Below, piece after piece: positions 24,293 through 36,503 of a stretch of 64,000 nucleotides of DNA; position 1 is the stretch's first letter, and each line of letters opens with the position of its first letter. The notes beneath the pieces were generated by a model, which was given only the letters and a program-made list of their open reading frames with translations, had not been told where the DNA came from and ran no database searches. The stretch comes from Seriola aureovittata (Eukaryota > Chordata > Actinopteri > Carangiformes > Carangidae), in NCBI RefSeq assembly GCF_021018895.1, contig NC_079364.1:34107701-34171700 (forward strand), written 5' to 3'. The position numbers and the translations under genes were made by a program.

Positions 24293-24650
24293 CTAACAAA
24301 AAACCCCAAAAACATAAAACAAGACAATATGAATAAATGATCCAAGTATTCTCTCTCATGATACACATATTATTTATTTCATATGAAAATGCTCATTTGA
24401 AAAGAAACCTACATATATTTTAGACAAAAACATAAGAGTAACAATAAATAAATGTGTGCGTAACTGATTCAAAATGACTACTCCTGCACTACTGCTCATA
24501 CTTATAACCATGGCTGTAGTACACCTGCATAAACAACCTGAGCGAGAACCAAAACCAAGTCCAATTTTGTTTTAGTTCTCGCGCTACTCATCGTTTTTAT
24601 TATTGAATTAGTTTATAACGCCTTCTAAGAGAAAAGACTTATGAAGTTGG

Positions 24651-24661
24651 ACACACACACA

Positions 24662-24712
<51 letters not shown>
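24651..24712. repeat. (CA)n microsatellite
   Basis: About 62 bases of AC repeat with one TAC interruption. Confidence 0.97.
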
Positions 24713-24713
<1 letters not shown>

Positions 24714-25174
24714 ATTATCCAACATCAATAGCGACACAGACTTATCATTTCAGTAGCAAGGCACCCTTGCAGAAAACAGTAAAAAGTGTGAAATTTTGTT
24801 GCATGCTTTGAATGGGAAAAAGTAGCACAATCTGGTGGACAAATATAAAAATTAAAAATTGAAGGCTAGTACGCCAAAATGAAATCTTAACATAAAGGAA
24901 TGCATTACTCTATGTTAAGATAAATGTGGGATCCAAAATGGCATTTTAAATGGTTTTCAATTGGACATTTTTTGTTGTTAGGAACAAATATGTTGGGTTT
25001 TGTGTAGTTTAGCCATTTTAGGCTAATTTAAGGAACTGAGATGACAATTCTAAAAAAAATTTAAAATGAATATTCTCTGGAAAATTTGAGCTATATTCTT
25101 TCAACACAGCCAAAATGGCTTGAAAATAAAAAACTGAATGGCACAAAATGTTCCTAGGATCTCTTAAGGGTTAA

Positions 25175-26692
25175 AGAGTCTGGATGAGACAATGGTTGAT
25201 GGGAGATGTGGTCAACACGGGTCATCTGTTCTTCAGCGAGAACTGGAGGTTAGATTTTAACCATCGGTTTGTCTTCTATGGGTAAATGGAGACCCACTAT
25301 GTTCATTGTGTTCAGGTACTGCAACTTTAAAGCACATTCTGTCAGGGTGTAAGGTTAGTCTGTCGCAAGGCAGGTATACGTGGCGACATAACCAGGTTCT
25401 AAAAAGCTTAGCTGCAGGAATTGAAGAGTTACGGAGGCAGGCAAATTTAGGAGGACCTAAAACAAAGAAAGTTGCAATCAAGTTTGTTCAAGAGGGAGAG
25501 AAAGTTGGTAAGACAACAAGAAGGCAAGGCAGCTTAGAAGGTGCTTGTGATTGGGAAATGCAGGTAGATTTAGGAGGAAAGCTTGTTGTTCCCCAGGAAA
25601 TAGCCATTACAAAGCTAAGGCCTGATATAGTCTTGTGGTCTAGGAGTAGAATGAAAATATATTTCATAGAGCTGACTGTTCCGTGAGAGGCCTTAGTTGA
25701 AAAAGCATATGAAAGGAAAAAGCTCAGGTATGCAGAGTTAGGGGCAGAAGTAGAGCAGCGAGGATGGAAAGTTAGGATTTGTCCAGTGGAAGTAGGATGT
25801 AGAGGATTTGTAGCAAGGTCTGTTGTCTCTTTGGTAAGGGAGTTAGGAGCAAGTGGACAGAGTGTGAGGAAAATTGTAAAGGACATGTCAGATGAGGCAG
25901 CAAGATCCAGTCAGTGGATTTGGATGAGAAGGAGTAATGGTAGCTGGGGGCCCAGCAGGGGGAGCACTTAGGATAGACAGACTCTTAGGAGAAGCAAGGA
26001 AGAAATCCAGGAAGAGGAAGTGTTTTTAAGTGGGGGTGTGGCCTGTGTGAGCCTCTTTGAGACCATGCGGTTAGTCCAGGTGAGGTGGCCTGTACTGTTT
26101 GCTTGTATTGAATTGGTTTGTAGTGTGTCTTTGGCTGTTTAGGTGAGTTTGGTTGTTTGTTTGTTTGTTTGTTTGATGTCTTGGAGAGTGGGGGAGTAGG
26201 GGGGGGGGGTAGAGCACAGCCTAACCCGGCGGGGGAGAGTTTAGCTCAAAAGCCATCTCTCCTTGACTCTACCTCCCTCATTCAAAATGGCCACCACTTT
26301 CTCCAACTGTTTAGGGGATTTTGTTTGCTGAATCTGCTTAATCTGTTAGTGTGTTTTGTCAGAGTTGATGATGGTGTTGTTTGTGGTAGCATAGGCAAGA
26401 TAAAGAAAATAGTTGTGGTGTGAGGAGCAGTGATGGCTGGCATTAGGGGAGTGACTCTGGGACGCCAGTGATCACTGTCTAGCCTCCTGGAGGTGTCGTG
26501 GGACCAACTAGACGAAACACTGGTGAAAGGAGGTTCCCACCTGATGACCCCAAAGACATGTTAGTTATCACTGCTCATTAGTCTGTACAGCTAAATTAAT
26601 AGTTATCATAGGACATGTTAAGCTTAGGGAGTTATTCACTGAGTTTGGTCCATTTTCTGTAGCACAAGCTTTGTGTTTATCTTAAAAACTAT
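25175..26692 (+). mobile_element. 5'-truncated LINE with restriction-like endonuclease, including 3' UTR
   Basis: The coding end lies at 25261-25971. Its 3' untranslated region ends at ...gtgtttatcttaaa (about 26692). The end is fixed by comparison with the minus-strand copy of the last 187 bases at 53227-53413, where homology stops at the same base. The 5' truncation falls next to the TTAA end of the piggyBac element at 25174. Confidence 0.7.
25261..25971 (+). pseudogene. LINE C-terminus: CCHC knuckle plus restriction-like endonuclease
   Basis: The frame opens after a stop at 25258. It contains a zinc knuckle C-x2-C-x7-H-x4-C (CSLCSGTATLKHILSGC, 25300-25350), then GRYTWRHNQVLK. The nuclease-like signature is LRPDIVLWS...YFIELTVP (about 25617-25683), in the style of PD-(D/E)XK. 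A single in-frame stop at 25684-25686 interrupts the frame. It reopens as EALVEKAYERKKLRYAELGA and runs to the stop at 25969-25971. The order (knuckle, then nuclease, after RT) is that of the R2/HERO-type superfamily. RT itself is missing. Confidence 0.72.
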
Positions 26693-27105
26693 CTAAAGTT
26701 AGCCTCAAGGGCTAGAATGTTGACTGTTGCTTGGCCACACCAGGACTGACATAATCATAATCATCCAGATTTTAACTCCTAAATATCAAACATGTTTGAT
26801 AGTATCAGTGCCACAGTGAGTCAGCAAGCAGTTCAGGAGGTTAAAAACTGGATCTGTTAACCCCTCATATACCAGATAATCTGGGTTTAACATCATACCG
26901 ACCAGGGTCCAGAGGGGACCAGGTCTCTCCTCCTACTATGAATCAGTGTTAAATTGACCCAATGAATGTGAATGTGTTCAGGAAACTGCAAATGTGTATT
27001 TAGAATCCAGACGATTTAGAAAAGAAAACCTCCAAATCTGTATCCAGCTTTCCAAGAGTATTAAAGTGTATAAATGCGCAGACAAATGTGCAGATGTGTT
27101 TAGAG
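26693..27105. other. Unassigned stretch
   Basis: No coding motif or repeat edge recognised. Confidence 0.35.
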
Positions 27106-27940
27106 TTTATTTATTCAAAACAAGGGACAGTACATATTAATGAACATATACATGTAAATATGCCAGATTATAGCCAAGCGGCTAATTTCCATCTGCAGTC
27201 CATTTGGCAGGTTGATGTTAACAACGTGAAATAATAAAATCAATAAACAACAGTAACAACAAGTAGGGCAATTGGAAGACAAAAAAAGATACAGTAATAT
27301 TGTAGATCATGAAACATACAGACCAAAGGTCGGGGTGTTATACGTATTTCACTAGTATTTAAATACTAAAAACTTAAATAGATAAATATCAGAGAGCTGA
27401 TTAAAGTGCAAAGTGCTATAGTGTTAAAGTGTTAAGTGCATACTTCTATTGCAGATTGCCCGATTGTACAGTAGATAATTGCTATTTTGAATGCACAATA
27501 CTGGGTATGCACTCATTGGGGGTTGCGGTTGGTACCCCAGCAATTGGCTAACACTGAGCAACTATACAAGTTTTAGGTTAAGGTGTGGTTACAGTATTGA
27601 TCTTCCAGTAGCCAAGCTTTAACATGTTTGGTGAAAGAAGTCAGAGACAGGAGTTCACGTATCATGCTTGGTATTGAATTCCAGGTGTGAGATGCACGAA
27701 TAGAAAAAGCAGCTTGACTAAAGGTACTTTTTCTAAAAGGAACTACACAGTCACCTCTAGAACCAGCTCTAGTTGATCTGTTTGAGTTTTTTTTCACAAA
27801 TTCCTGTAATGGAGAAGGTGCTTTGCCGTGGAAAATTTTATAAATCAAAATCGCGTCAGTGTGTTTAACAATATTGTCCCAGCTTAAGCGCTCGTGTAAA
27901 CAAGTCTGTTGATGTGTACATATATCAGTGGCTGAAAGGT
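27106..27940 (-). pseudogene. LINE C-terminal end and 3' UTR
   Basis: The minus-strand frame from about 27935 to 27573 reads HERLSWDNIVKHTDAILIYK, then FHGKAPSPLQEF and SFSIRASHTWNSIP-like blocks. These are the conserved last part of a jockey-superfamily LINE ORF2. It stops at about 27571. The rest to 27106 is the 3' UTR, with gactgcagatggaaattag and a terminal aataaataaa. The copy is 5' truncated. Confidence 0.75.
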
Positions 27941-27949
27941 ATTTCCTCC

Positions 27950-30140
27950 AATAGCTGGAAATACAGACACATCTTCAGTTACTACTCAGACGGGAGCTCA
28001 GTTGTCTGTTTACACATGATTTTGGCCACGGAGATCTATAGATGTGTGTGGTGATTTGTGAATGATCCTCATAGCAGTACAGCCTATACACCACCAATCA
28101 GTGGTAGCACCCTGTGATTTTAAGCCCAACATTGCTGGGCTGGGTGGTGGTTGTTGTTACAGTTGTGTTGATCTGAGGCAGACTATGGTGGAATCTTAGT
28201 GAATGTGAATTTGTGTAATGTCAGCAGGTAAAAATTTGGTACATGGTTGGACTGTGTGTGGGAGGTGTATTCTGTTCAGTGTATGATATATTTGGAATGA
28301 GCACACTGTTCGCTCTGATTCATTTCATTTTGAAAGAGCAACAGCCAGTGGGGAAACTCTTAACACTTGGCCGACCAATGGTGTAACCTCATCAGTCAGT
28401 CAGTCAGTCAGTGACAGATATGCATGTTCATAGGGCTCACCCTGCTTTCACCTGAACACTTTGTACTTCACTTGATTTGTTTATAAATGTGGGAAGGACC
28501 AACGATTTCACATGCACTAACATGTCAGATAACAACATATCTAGCAAAGAGATTTAAATTGGCCAAACCTATGCAATAACACATTCTCCATGACATGTAA
28601 CGCGAAAACCCAACTCAGTATAATACATATCCTACCAAACATCATCCAATCTGCACCCCTAGATCTTATCTTATCATATACCAAGTAACTGCCCCATGTT
28701 ATGCCAAAAAAGAAGAAGAAAAAGAAAATACAACACAAACAGATTGGATGACTTTGTTCTCTACTCAGGTCACCATTACTATACTATAAATTACATCAGA
28801 TCTGTTCTAAAATAGTTGTATTAATGTTTGATGTCTAAAAACAACTAGTAGTTGTGTTCAGTTGTGATCACATTATCACAAATGTTTCCATCAATTCTCA
28901 AACCAGAGAAATTGTGATTTTAATCGTGGTAACGCTCCATGTCATTTGGTCTGTCAATGACATCATATCCTCGTATCATGTGTTAGTGTTTTGCCTGACA
29001 GATGCTCAACATTGACTTTTATCTAGTTTTAAGCCACATACACCTTTTACACTTTGGTAGTTTCCAACTATATGTATTTATTTTAACCATATGAAAGATT
29101 TTAGTCATCGGATGTCTGGTTCTGCAGTTATCTGAGAAAAAAGCTGAATAAATGTTAGACAGCTCAGCTCCTAGCTGCTGGAGACGTCCTGTCCTGTGTC
29201 CACTGAAGACCGTCTGTGAAGTATAGATTTTTAAAGTGAAACTGCTGCATTGATTGTTGTTAAAGGTTATAATAATCGGGTCCAAATAATTTCCTGAACC
29301 GCTGACACTGAAGGAATCCAAAACCGGGAGAAGCTTACAGTAATGGTGGTGAAGACAACTCCCATGATCACACTATTTCATGACGTCACCCAATGCTGTC
29401 TTTTGTTATTGTTTTGATTGAGCGACTCCTAGAGACATAAGTTATATAAAGTGAATTTAATTTTTTATCAAAGAACCAAAAATTTTCTTGTCCATCATTT
29501 ATACTGATGATTCTACCAGGAGAGCTTTATGTCCATCCAAGCCTTGGATGTGCTTATCCTGTCAGACATCTGAACAAGATTTTTACCTCCTCTGCCCAGA
29601 ATAACTGTTTCCTCTCCACATCTCTGTTGTGCTGGGCAGGGCAAGGTTTGAATGAGACAATGAAGGGAATTTTAAAGAAATCAGACAGTAAGGCAGTAAA
29701 GCAGGAGCATTTGCTTGCAAACCTGAACCCCCAGTATGAGCAGTCATAACAGTCTGAAGGTCACATTTCAACCTTTTAACCTTCAGTTATTCAAGTCAAC
29801 AAAGCACCAAACCATTTAGCAGCATGACCTCAGTCACTGAACAACCAGCCTTTTTACTCTGTGGGGAGTGAGAGGTGAGATGGAAGAGGCAGCCCAATGA
29901 ATGTATGGAGAGAATAAGAAGAATCAAATATACAAACAAATATTGCATACACAGTTCATCTCTGGGTTGACTGAATTAGCATGGCTGCTGATGGGATTGA
30001 TGTCCAGCTACTGGAATCTATATTTTTCTGCTTCCCATTTACAAAAGCCTGTGTTGGCAATATTGTCCTGAATCAGGGCACTATGGCGATGGTGAATCAA
30101 ACTGACTTTATTTTATTTCCCTCTCTCAGTGTAGTTGGTT
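27950..30140. other. Unassigned stretch
   Basis: No gene recognised. Small features are a cagt tandem (28387-28412) and an interspersed-repeat-like segment around 29355-29450 (gacgtcacccaatgctg). Short open frames show no family patterns. Confidence 0.35.
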
Positions 30141-30145
30141 GGCCC

Positions 30146-30650
30146 TGTTACGTGTCGTCTCTGGCCCGGTAAACGCCTCAGCCTTCTGTCCCCGACCACG
30201 AGTTCTGCCTGTGCTTCTCCTGGTTCATGTCTGCCTGTCCCTGTGGCTGTTTGGCGTTCTCTAGCTCCAATGTCGTAGCAGTCGTCTTGTAAGTACTTCC
30301 CTGATCCTTCGTCTGACTCCGATTACCCGCCTGCCTGCTCCTTCCTGGTTCGTCTGCCCCACTGATTGCTCACCTGGTTCCAATCCTCCTTCACCCTTGA
30401 CTACGTCTCCAACCTGCTCCCTAATGGTAACGTTGCAAGTTCAGCCACCTTGCTCCACGCACCTGACTCATGACTCTCCAGCCCCAGCCCCCGGGTCTAC
30501 CCCGAACCCCAAGAGACAACTGACCTGCGTAGTAACCTGAACCATACTGCTGCTCACCTGCTTCCCCTCATTCCAGCAAATAAAAGTCATTACCAATCTT
30601 ACCTGTGGTGTGTTGTGCTGCAATTGGGTCCTACCAACACGCGTTATGCA
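30146..30650 (+). repeat. Probable gypsy-type LTR
   Basis: The segment starts TGTTACGTGTCG, is rich in CT and CCTG, and carries a polyadenylation signal aataaa in gcaaataaaagtc (about 30580). It ends in tgcaattgggtcc...cgcgttatgca, a layout like the other gypsy LTRs here (compare tgcatttgggtcc near 7573). I found no convincing target duplication and the end is mutated. Confidence 0.5.
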
Positions 30651-30654
30651 ATCA

Positions 30655-31841
30655 GAGGATAAATCGCTTTCATTGTCTGAATATATAGGTACATTTTGAT
30701 TATTTTCACCATTGTCTGCTGCCAAACTGCCCTTTCCTTTGGCACTATAATTTCTCAACTGTTGAACTTCCATATACCTATGCATGAGTGCACTTACACC
30801 GCAGATCAGCTGTTTGACTCCTAGTTGCTGATGTTTGTGGAAGAAACGAGAAACAGACACTTTGGTTACTACCTCTAACCAAAGAGCTTTTCTTGCTTAA
30901 ACCACAGGAGGGACTCTGGATATGGACCTGGTCTGTGGTGTCATGGTTGTGCACTTTGCATGCCCACCATCCACCCCAACCCTTTCCTTGTGCAACAAGT
31001 CCTCCAACCTGAACAACCATGTAGGTTGTTTTTTCAATCCTCTCATTATCAGCCCCAAGCAGGAGCCATTTCAGGCCATAGATACTGTATATCAGACTCT
31101 CTCTGTACCATGTTACTCTAGATACCACATCACCTAGTTACTTCAGCTGTCAGAAGTCACAATAAAATGTAACTGTGGGTGGTAGTGAGCTGCTGACATA
31201 GATGATTTATGGGCTTGTTTATAGAACAGTGTCTGTGGTTTGGAGCTGGCCAGGTTCATTTTTTAGAGCTTTTTTCTGAAAACAGCGGCCTTTTGCATCT
31301 GGGCACATCACTGATGAGAATTAAACAAAACAGTAAAGTTATGAAATACAACAGAGTTTTAGGGCCTCTCATTGAGGGGAAGAAAATCAGAAATTTCAAA
31401 AATAAAATCATAGTAAAGCTATAATATTACATTCCGCTCGTTTTATTGGTTGTTTGTAATATTCCTAAAACACTTTTGTCTAGAAATTTTAGATTTTTAC
31501 ATATTCTTGAAATTTGAGCTTCTTTTTTCTTCCTCAATGTGGCCCTAATATTTGTCGTTATGAAGTAATCAGCCGAAATATGCCATAACATGAGAGAACA
31601 CAGCAGTAGCTGGCAAAACGAATTAGAGGCTCGACAAACACTCCAGTCATATCTGTCTGATAATCCAGTTCCATTGAGCTACTCATTACTGAAGCACATT
31701 AAGTGTGTGGATAGCCTGAAAGTCTACCTGCACTCACAGGTGATGCTAACTTTGCTGTCTTTTAATGCATGGATAATGAATATACAAATGAATATAAACA
31801 AATGTCATCATAACCCAAAAGAACTTCTAAGTCTTGGATTC
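30655..31841. other. Unassigned stretch
   Basis: No gene or repeat edge recognised. It includes the hAT target site at its right edge. Confidence 0.35.
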
Positions 31842-31849
31842 TTCTAGAC

Positions 31850-34302
31850 CAGGGGTCTCCAACACGTCGCTCGCGAGCTACCGGTAGCTTGCAACCCCTT
31901 TCAAAGTAGCTCGCCAAAGGGTTAATGAATCCTACATAAATTTGAAAACTTGAGTAGTCAAATTTGATTAGTCACTCGGCAAACCAACTTACATAATATC
32001 CAATCAAATTTATAGATATCCCGCCCCCTTATCACACAAAATGATCATTTGCCAATTAGTTGTCAGTCAAACATTTGCGCTGCTGTCAAGCTTGATGACT
32101 CAGTGATGATGTGAGATGGGCAGCAACCATGACCATGGCAGGTACCCATTCTAAGAAGAGGCTACAAACATACTATTTTCATGAAGAGTGGGAAACAGAC
32201 TTTTGTTTCACAAACGTAAATGACAAGTGTGTGTGTCTAATCTGCGGTGCAAGTGTGTCAGTCGGTAAAAGATGTAACGTGGAGCGCCATTTCACCAAGG
32301 TCCACAGCAACTTTTCACGAGACTTTCCTGCGGGTAGCAGTTCACCAAACCTACGAAGAAGGCCAATGCAGCAACAGAGGCCTCGTTTAAAGTGGCGCAC
32401 ATCTTAACGAAGCACAAAAAGCCCTTCACCGATGGCGGGATTGTAAAGGAGGCCATGACTACGGTGGCGGAAACATTATTCAGGGACCACAAAAGTAAGA
32501 CTGAAATTTTGTCTGCTATTGCCAATATACAACTTGGTGCAAATACTGTGGCAAGGAGAGTGTCTGCGTTGTCTGCGGATGCGGTAAAACAGCTGAAAAT
32601 CGACATGAACAGGTGCAAATGGTTTTCAATTCAGTGTGATGAGTCTGTTGACTCTAGTGACACAGCCCAGCTAGCTGTTTTCATCCGAATGGTGTTTGAT
32701 GACTTTTCCGCCAAAGAAGAGTTTTTAACCTTACTTCCACTGAAAACTACAACTAGGGGAGTTGATATTTACAATGCAGTGAAGGATTACTTTGTAGAAA
32801 AAAAGATCCCTGTGGAAAAGCTGGTATATGTGACAACTGACGGAGCACCCGCCATGACAGGTCATCACTCAGGATTTATTGCGCACTGCAAAGCGGATCC
32901 AGACTTTCCCAAGTTTCTGAACTATCATTGCATCATTCACCAGGAGGCTATATGCACAAAAGTTATGGAATTTGACCATGTCATGGCGCCTGTTGTGAAG
33001 ATCATCAACTCCATTCGAGCGAAGGCAAAGCAACACCAGAGCTTCAATCTGTTCCTGGAGGAATGCTCTGCGGAGTATGGGGATCTCCTCCTCCACACTG
33101 AAATCAGATGGCTAAGTCGGGGTAAGATACTACAGCGCTTTCTTTCCTTGCTGGGTGAAATCAAGGCTTTTATGGAAACGAGGGAGGAGGATACCACCCT
33201 ATTATCTGATGCAGTGGCTACTTGATCTTGCTTTCTTGACAGATGTAACTGAGAAAATTAACCACTTGAACCTACAGTTACAAGACAAAGATAAAAACAT
33301 ATCTGATATGATCAGTGCTGTCAAGGCCTTCAGTGCAAAACTGTCATTGTACATTCAGCAAGTGAAAAACAAAAGGTTTCAGCACTTCCCCTCTGTCTCA
33401 AAGATGTAGGAAAATCACACAGGTGCAGCCAGCATTTTAAATGTTTTCAGGTATTGTGGCCTCTTGTCGAGGCTTGGACAGGAATTTGCAAACAGATTCA
33501 ATGACTTTGAGAGACTTGAGCCATATGTGACATGTATAGCCAACCCCTTCATCCTGTAGAAATGGAAATTGAGGTTATAAACCTTCAGAATAACGTGCAG
33601 TTAAAGTCTCAACAGCATTCTCAGCATTTCTGGAGCTTAGTAGAGCCAGATAACTACAAGAATCTTCGCCAAGCAGCTCTGAAAATGTCTGCTTTGTTTG
33701 GGTCTACATACCTCTGTGAGTCTGCCTTTTCTGACATGAATGTCATGAAATCAAAGTTCAGAACAAGACTGACAGATGAACATTCAAATGACTCCATAAG
33801 AGTGAACCTAAGTGGCTACACTCCACCATACACCTCTCTTGTTGACTCCATGCAGTGCCAGTCATCTCATTAACTGAAAAAGACTGAATACACATAACAC
33901 ATACAAATGGACATGTTAATACTCTTGTGAAGTGATACAGTGACATGTGGACAGATATAACAAAATGACAAGTGAATACGTAATATCTGTGTATTTGTAA
34001 TTGCATTGGTTTGTTTTGACAGCATTCATATTTTAATTTAATGTTGTGATATACACTAGAAAGAATTGCATACAGACATACAAAATGCACATGCAGGTGA
34101 ACTAAATATTTTCTGTGATGTTTTAATGCAAAATGTGAGCTGTGGACACCAACATTTTGTAAATGTTCTGGCAAAACAAGATTATTCAGTTTGTTTAGGT
34201 TGAAATAAGCTACAAGAATAAATGTTCGAAAACATGAGTAGCTCTCGGCCATTTTCATTTTGTAAAAGTAGCTCTCGGAGGAAAAAAGGTTGGAGACCCC
34301 TG
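31850..34302 (+). mobile_element. hAT DNA transposon with intact ends
   Basis: The terminal inverted repeats CAGGGGTCTCCAAC and GTTGGAGACCCCTG are perfect over 14 bases. They are flanked by the perfect 8-base duplication ttctagac (31842-31849 and 34303-34310), the hAT hallmark. The 2453-base element carries a plus-strand transposase gene broken by several frameshifts. Ends are intact, so it could in principle be mobilised only by a transposase supplied elsewhere. Confidence 0.95.
32129..33872 (+). pseudogene. hAT transposase (BED finger, RNase H-like, C-terminal dimerisation)
   Basis: The first frame, from the ATG at 32129, holds a BED-type zinc finger C-x2-C-x14-H-x4-H (CLICG...ERHFTKVH, about 32234-32305). 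After a frameshift near 32330 the main frame (to 33225) has CDESVDSSDTAQLAVF and VTTDGAPAMTG, whose aspartates are the likely catalytic pair. HCIIHQEA and EIRWLSRGK follow. Frame breaks occur near 33209, with a stop at 33407-33409 and a shift near 33545. The end has SALFGSTYLCESAFSDMN, the hAT dimerisation block. The overall pattern is that of fish ZBED5/GTF2IRD2-like transposases. Not functional. Confidence 0.9.
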
Positions 34303-34310
34303 TTCTAGAC

Positions 34311-34590
34311 TGTGCTCATGGTGAGAGGCTGGAGCTGCATCATAATAAACTGGGTAATTCCAAGGTGTGGAATAGTTCTTATTCTCTATTCTTCTAATCC
34401 TTGTATAGCTGTAGAAATAAGAGTGACAGTATAACAGGAAGGACATCACACTGGTGCTGTGAACCAAAAACAAACTCCATTCCAAGAGGATGCAGAGTTA
34501 CATGTTATATTCCTTATATGAAACAGGAAATAATCCTGACCACTGATTCTTAAAAAGGAATATTCCTGTCAGGGTAGAGAAGCCATTATT
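34311..34590. other. Unassigned flank of the hAT insertion
   Basis: No coding or repeat structure recognised. Confidence 0.35.
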
Positions 34591-34594
34591 ATAA

Positions 34595-34775
34595 TATCCA
34601 TGCATCCATTCATACATCCATCTATTTTCTTTCTCTTATCTGGGTCTTGGTGGCAGCAGGCTGAGCAGGACATTCCAGACGTTTCTCTGTTCAACAACAG
34701 CTCCTCGTGGGGGATCCCGGGGATCAGCATACCCAGGGTCCCGCCTTCGCCTGCTGCCCATTCTGCATCACTCCC
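34595..34775 (-). repeat. Probable LINE 3' end (RTE-like)
   Basis: On the plus strand the segment reads catccatctattttctttctcttatc..., then ggcagcaggctgagcagg, and a gggggatccc block. This is the antisense of a LINE C-terminus and TCCA-type tail that is widespread in fish. I judge the family from general resemblance only. Confidence 0.4.
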
Positions 34776-35129
34776 TAATGACCTGAAGCAAACAGCCAAG
34801 ACAACACTAGAGTATCTTCAGGACAAGTCTGGCTGTATTTGAATGTCCCAGGCAAAGTCCAGAGTAAAACCCCAAAGACCGTCTGTGGAGAGACCAGAAG
34901 ATCCCCTCAGCTCCTGTCTTCAGAACCTTTTTATTTCATCTGTTTTCTCCTCAGACCAGCCGTCCTCCTTCCACCCACCTGATGTACTCAGTCTTTCTTC
35001 TCCGTTTCTGTTCACTTGTCTGCCCCGCCCATGCACACAACTGTTCCCAATTTTAATCAGCCCTGCTGTCACTTGAGCTATCCCCACCTGTACCTCATTC
35101 TATAATCAGTCTTGTATCATATATACCAA
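34776..35129. other. Unassigned, CT-rich, possibly old LTR sequence
   Basis: The CT-rich composition with ccacctgtacctcattctat and a TATA-like atcatatatacc near 35115 recalls a gypsy LTR, but no ends or target duplication are visible. Confidence 0.25.
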
Positions 35130-35780
35130 GGGCCTCATTTATAACCGTTGTGAATGCACACAACGGGACCCAGAAAGATGCGTACGCCACTTCCCACGCC
35201 AAGGTTGGGATATATAAAAACAAATTTGACGATGAAAACATGCGCACCTGTACGTCAACTCTGAGCCATGCATACAAACATTTGTGTGTGCCTATATCAG
35301 CATGTACAATTTTAGTTTTCATATTGTGTTGTGTATAAAATAGCTGCAGTGAACATAACTGTGCTGTCGTGCACAGAGCGCACAGAGCCACTGGAGACAC
35401 CACTTAAATAGATCAATTGTGTTCACCTACCAAATTTCCTATTTGTAATTTTATCCTAGGGTGTGGGAGGGGCTATCACTGATTCTTGCAATCAATTTGG
35501 CAAGGTGTGAATCAATTAGCCTGATGGCTGTACACATATTAATACTGGTACTACTAGAGGACTCTGTGAATGGAAGAGTCAGGAGGGAACGAGTGTTCAG
35601 GGACCACAATGATCTCCCTTAATGATGACTGGCTAAAGGGCTGATCTAGATTCCTTAGAGCTGTGCACTTGGATCTATGTGCTGAACCGTGAGAAGTGTT
35701 GCAGAACTGTTCTGACCTTTCAATGTGCGATGTCCAGCAGCAAGGAACAATGCTCTAATGAGGACTGCATTAAAAACTCA
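35130..35780 (+). pseudogene. PIF/Harbinger remnant: terminal repeat and transposase start
   Basis: The segment opens with gggcctcatttata, close to the gggccctcatttatc end seen at 55106. At about 35568-35620 the plus strand encodes NGRVRRERVFRDHNDL, which matches the ARIRRERVFRDRRDLQ stretch of the Harbinger transposase at 55364-55831. Further weak matches (DDWL, FLRAVHLDLCAE) continue over several stops. The rest of the nuclease and the other end are not seen. Confidence 0.65.
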
Positions 35781-36321
35781 ACATCATTAAAATGAATATA
35801 AAAATGGTCTAAGAACTGATGTACTCTGAGTGAACGTAGTAGTAATGAGTAATGATGCAAGAACACAGTGGTCTTTGTGGACAGAAGGACTCTGTATTTA
35901 CAAAGAGATTTAAGAAAATAAATTTTTGATCACTGATCAAAAGGTCCTCCCAACAGCTGTGATCAATATCTAGTCCAATAAACAAGGTCCAAAGTATAAC
36001 CACCCCTGTGAGTGTCACCTGAAACATGTTGTTTGAAATTAAATTGGTCAGTAGCTACACCGTTTAAAGCATTATCAAAGATTAGGTAACATCTCCAACT
36101 AATATCACTTTACCCAGCTTAATACTAGAAGTCATAGTCAGTCAACTCAGACAAAGACTGACCTGCTGGACCTGGCCAACTGACTTTTGTCAGTTGTTGA
36201 TCAAAAGTGATAAAGGGTTCTGTGTTCACCAACTGGCAAGAACAAATATTCTTCAGGGCCACAGTTAGACCTCCACCACAACCTGACAGATGCAGAGTCA
36301 CAATAAAAGGCACAGTTTATT
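35781..36321. other. Unassigned stretch
   Basis: No coding or repeat structure recognised. Confidence 0.35.
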
Positions 36322-36323
36322 TA

Positions 36324-36415
36324 CAGTGTATTGAGAAAGTGTTCAAATCATTTCAATTCTTTTCGCATTCCGTTATGTTGCAGCCTTATGCAAAAAAAAA
36401 AAATTCTCTCCATGA
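36324..36415. mobile_element. Tc1-like terminal repeat fragment
   Basis: After a TA, the sequence cagtgtattgagaaagtgtt, together with gttatgttgcagcctta, matches the outer end of Tc1-type elements (compare cagtgggtacggaaagtatt at 44107). It is truncated and carries no coding part. Confidence 0.6.
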
Positions 36416-36419
36416 AAAG

Positions 36420-36466
36420 AAGGATGCATTTGAAGGAGCCTTTGAAATGTGACAGTCTAGTCACGC
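36420..36466. repeat. Dispersed repeat fragment, copy 2
   Basis: Shares catttgaaggag and gacagtctagtc with 5472-5526. Confidence 0.5.
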
Positions 36467-36503
36467 TGCTGTTAGGTAATCTGTCTTCAAATGCTGGCTA
36501 GAG

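Larger units (their letters stand above)
23548..25170 (-). mobile_element. piggyBac-type element, internally deleted
   Basis: The ends CCCTTTAAAGG (23548) and, inverted, CCCTTAAGAGA (25170) are each bounded by TTAA (23544-23547 and 25171-25174), as expected for piggyBac. Only the last part of the transposase remains, on the minus strand at 23876-24292. The space where the rest should be (24300-25170) holds a CA tract and non-coding sequence. The terminal repeats agree over only about 7 bases, so this is an old copy. Confidence 0.65.

Noticed and set aside
33758..34258. 166-residue minus-strand open frame in the hAT element
   Set aside because: It is antisense to the transposase end and 3' non-coding region and shows no family motif.
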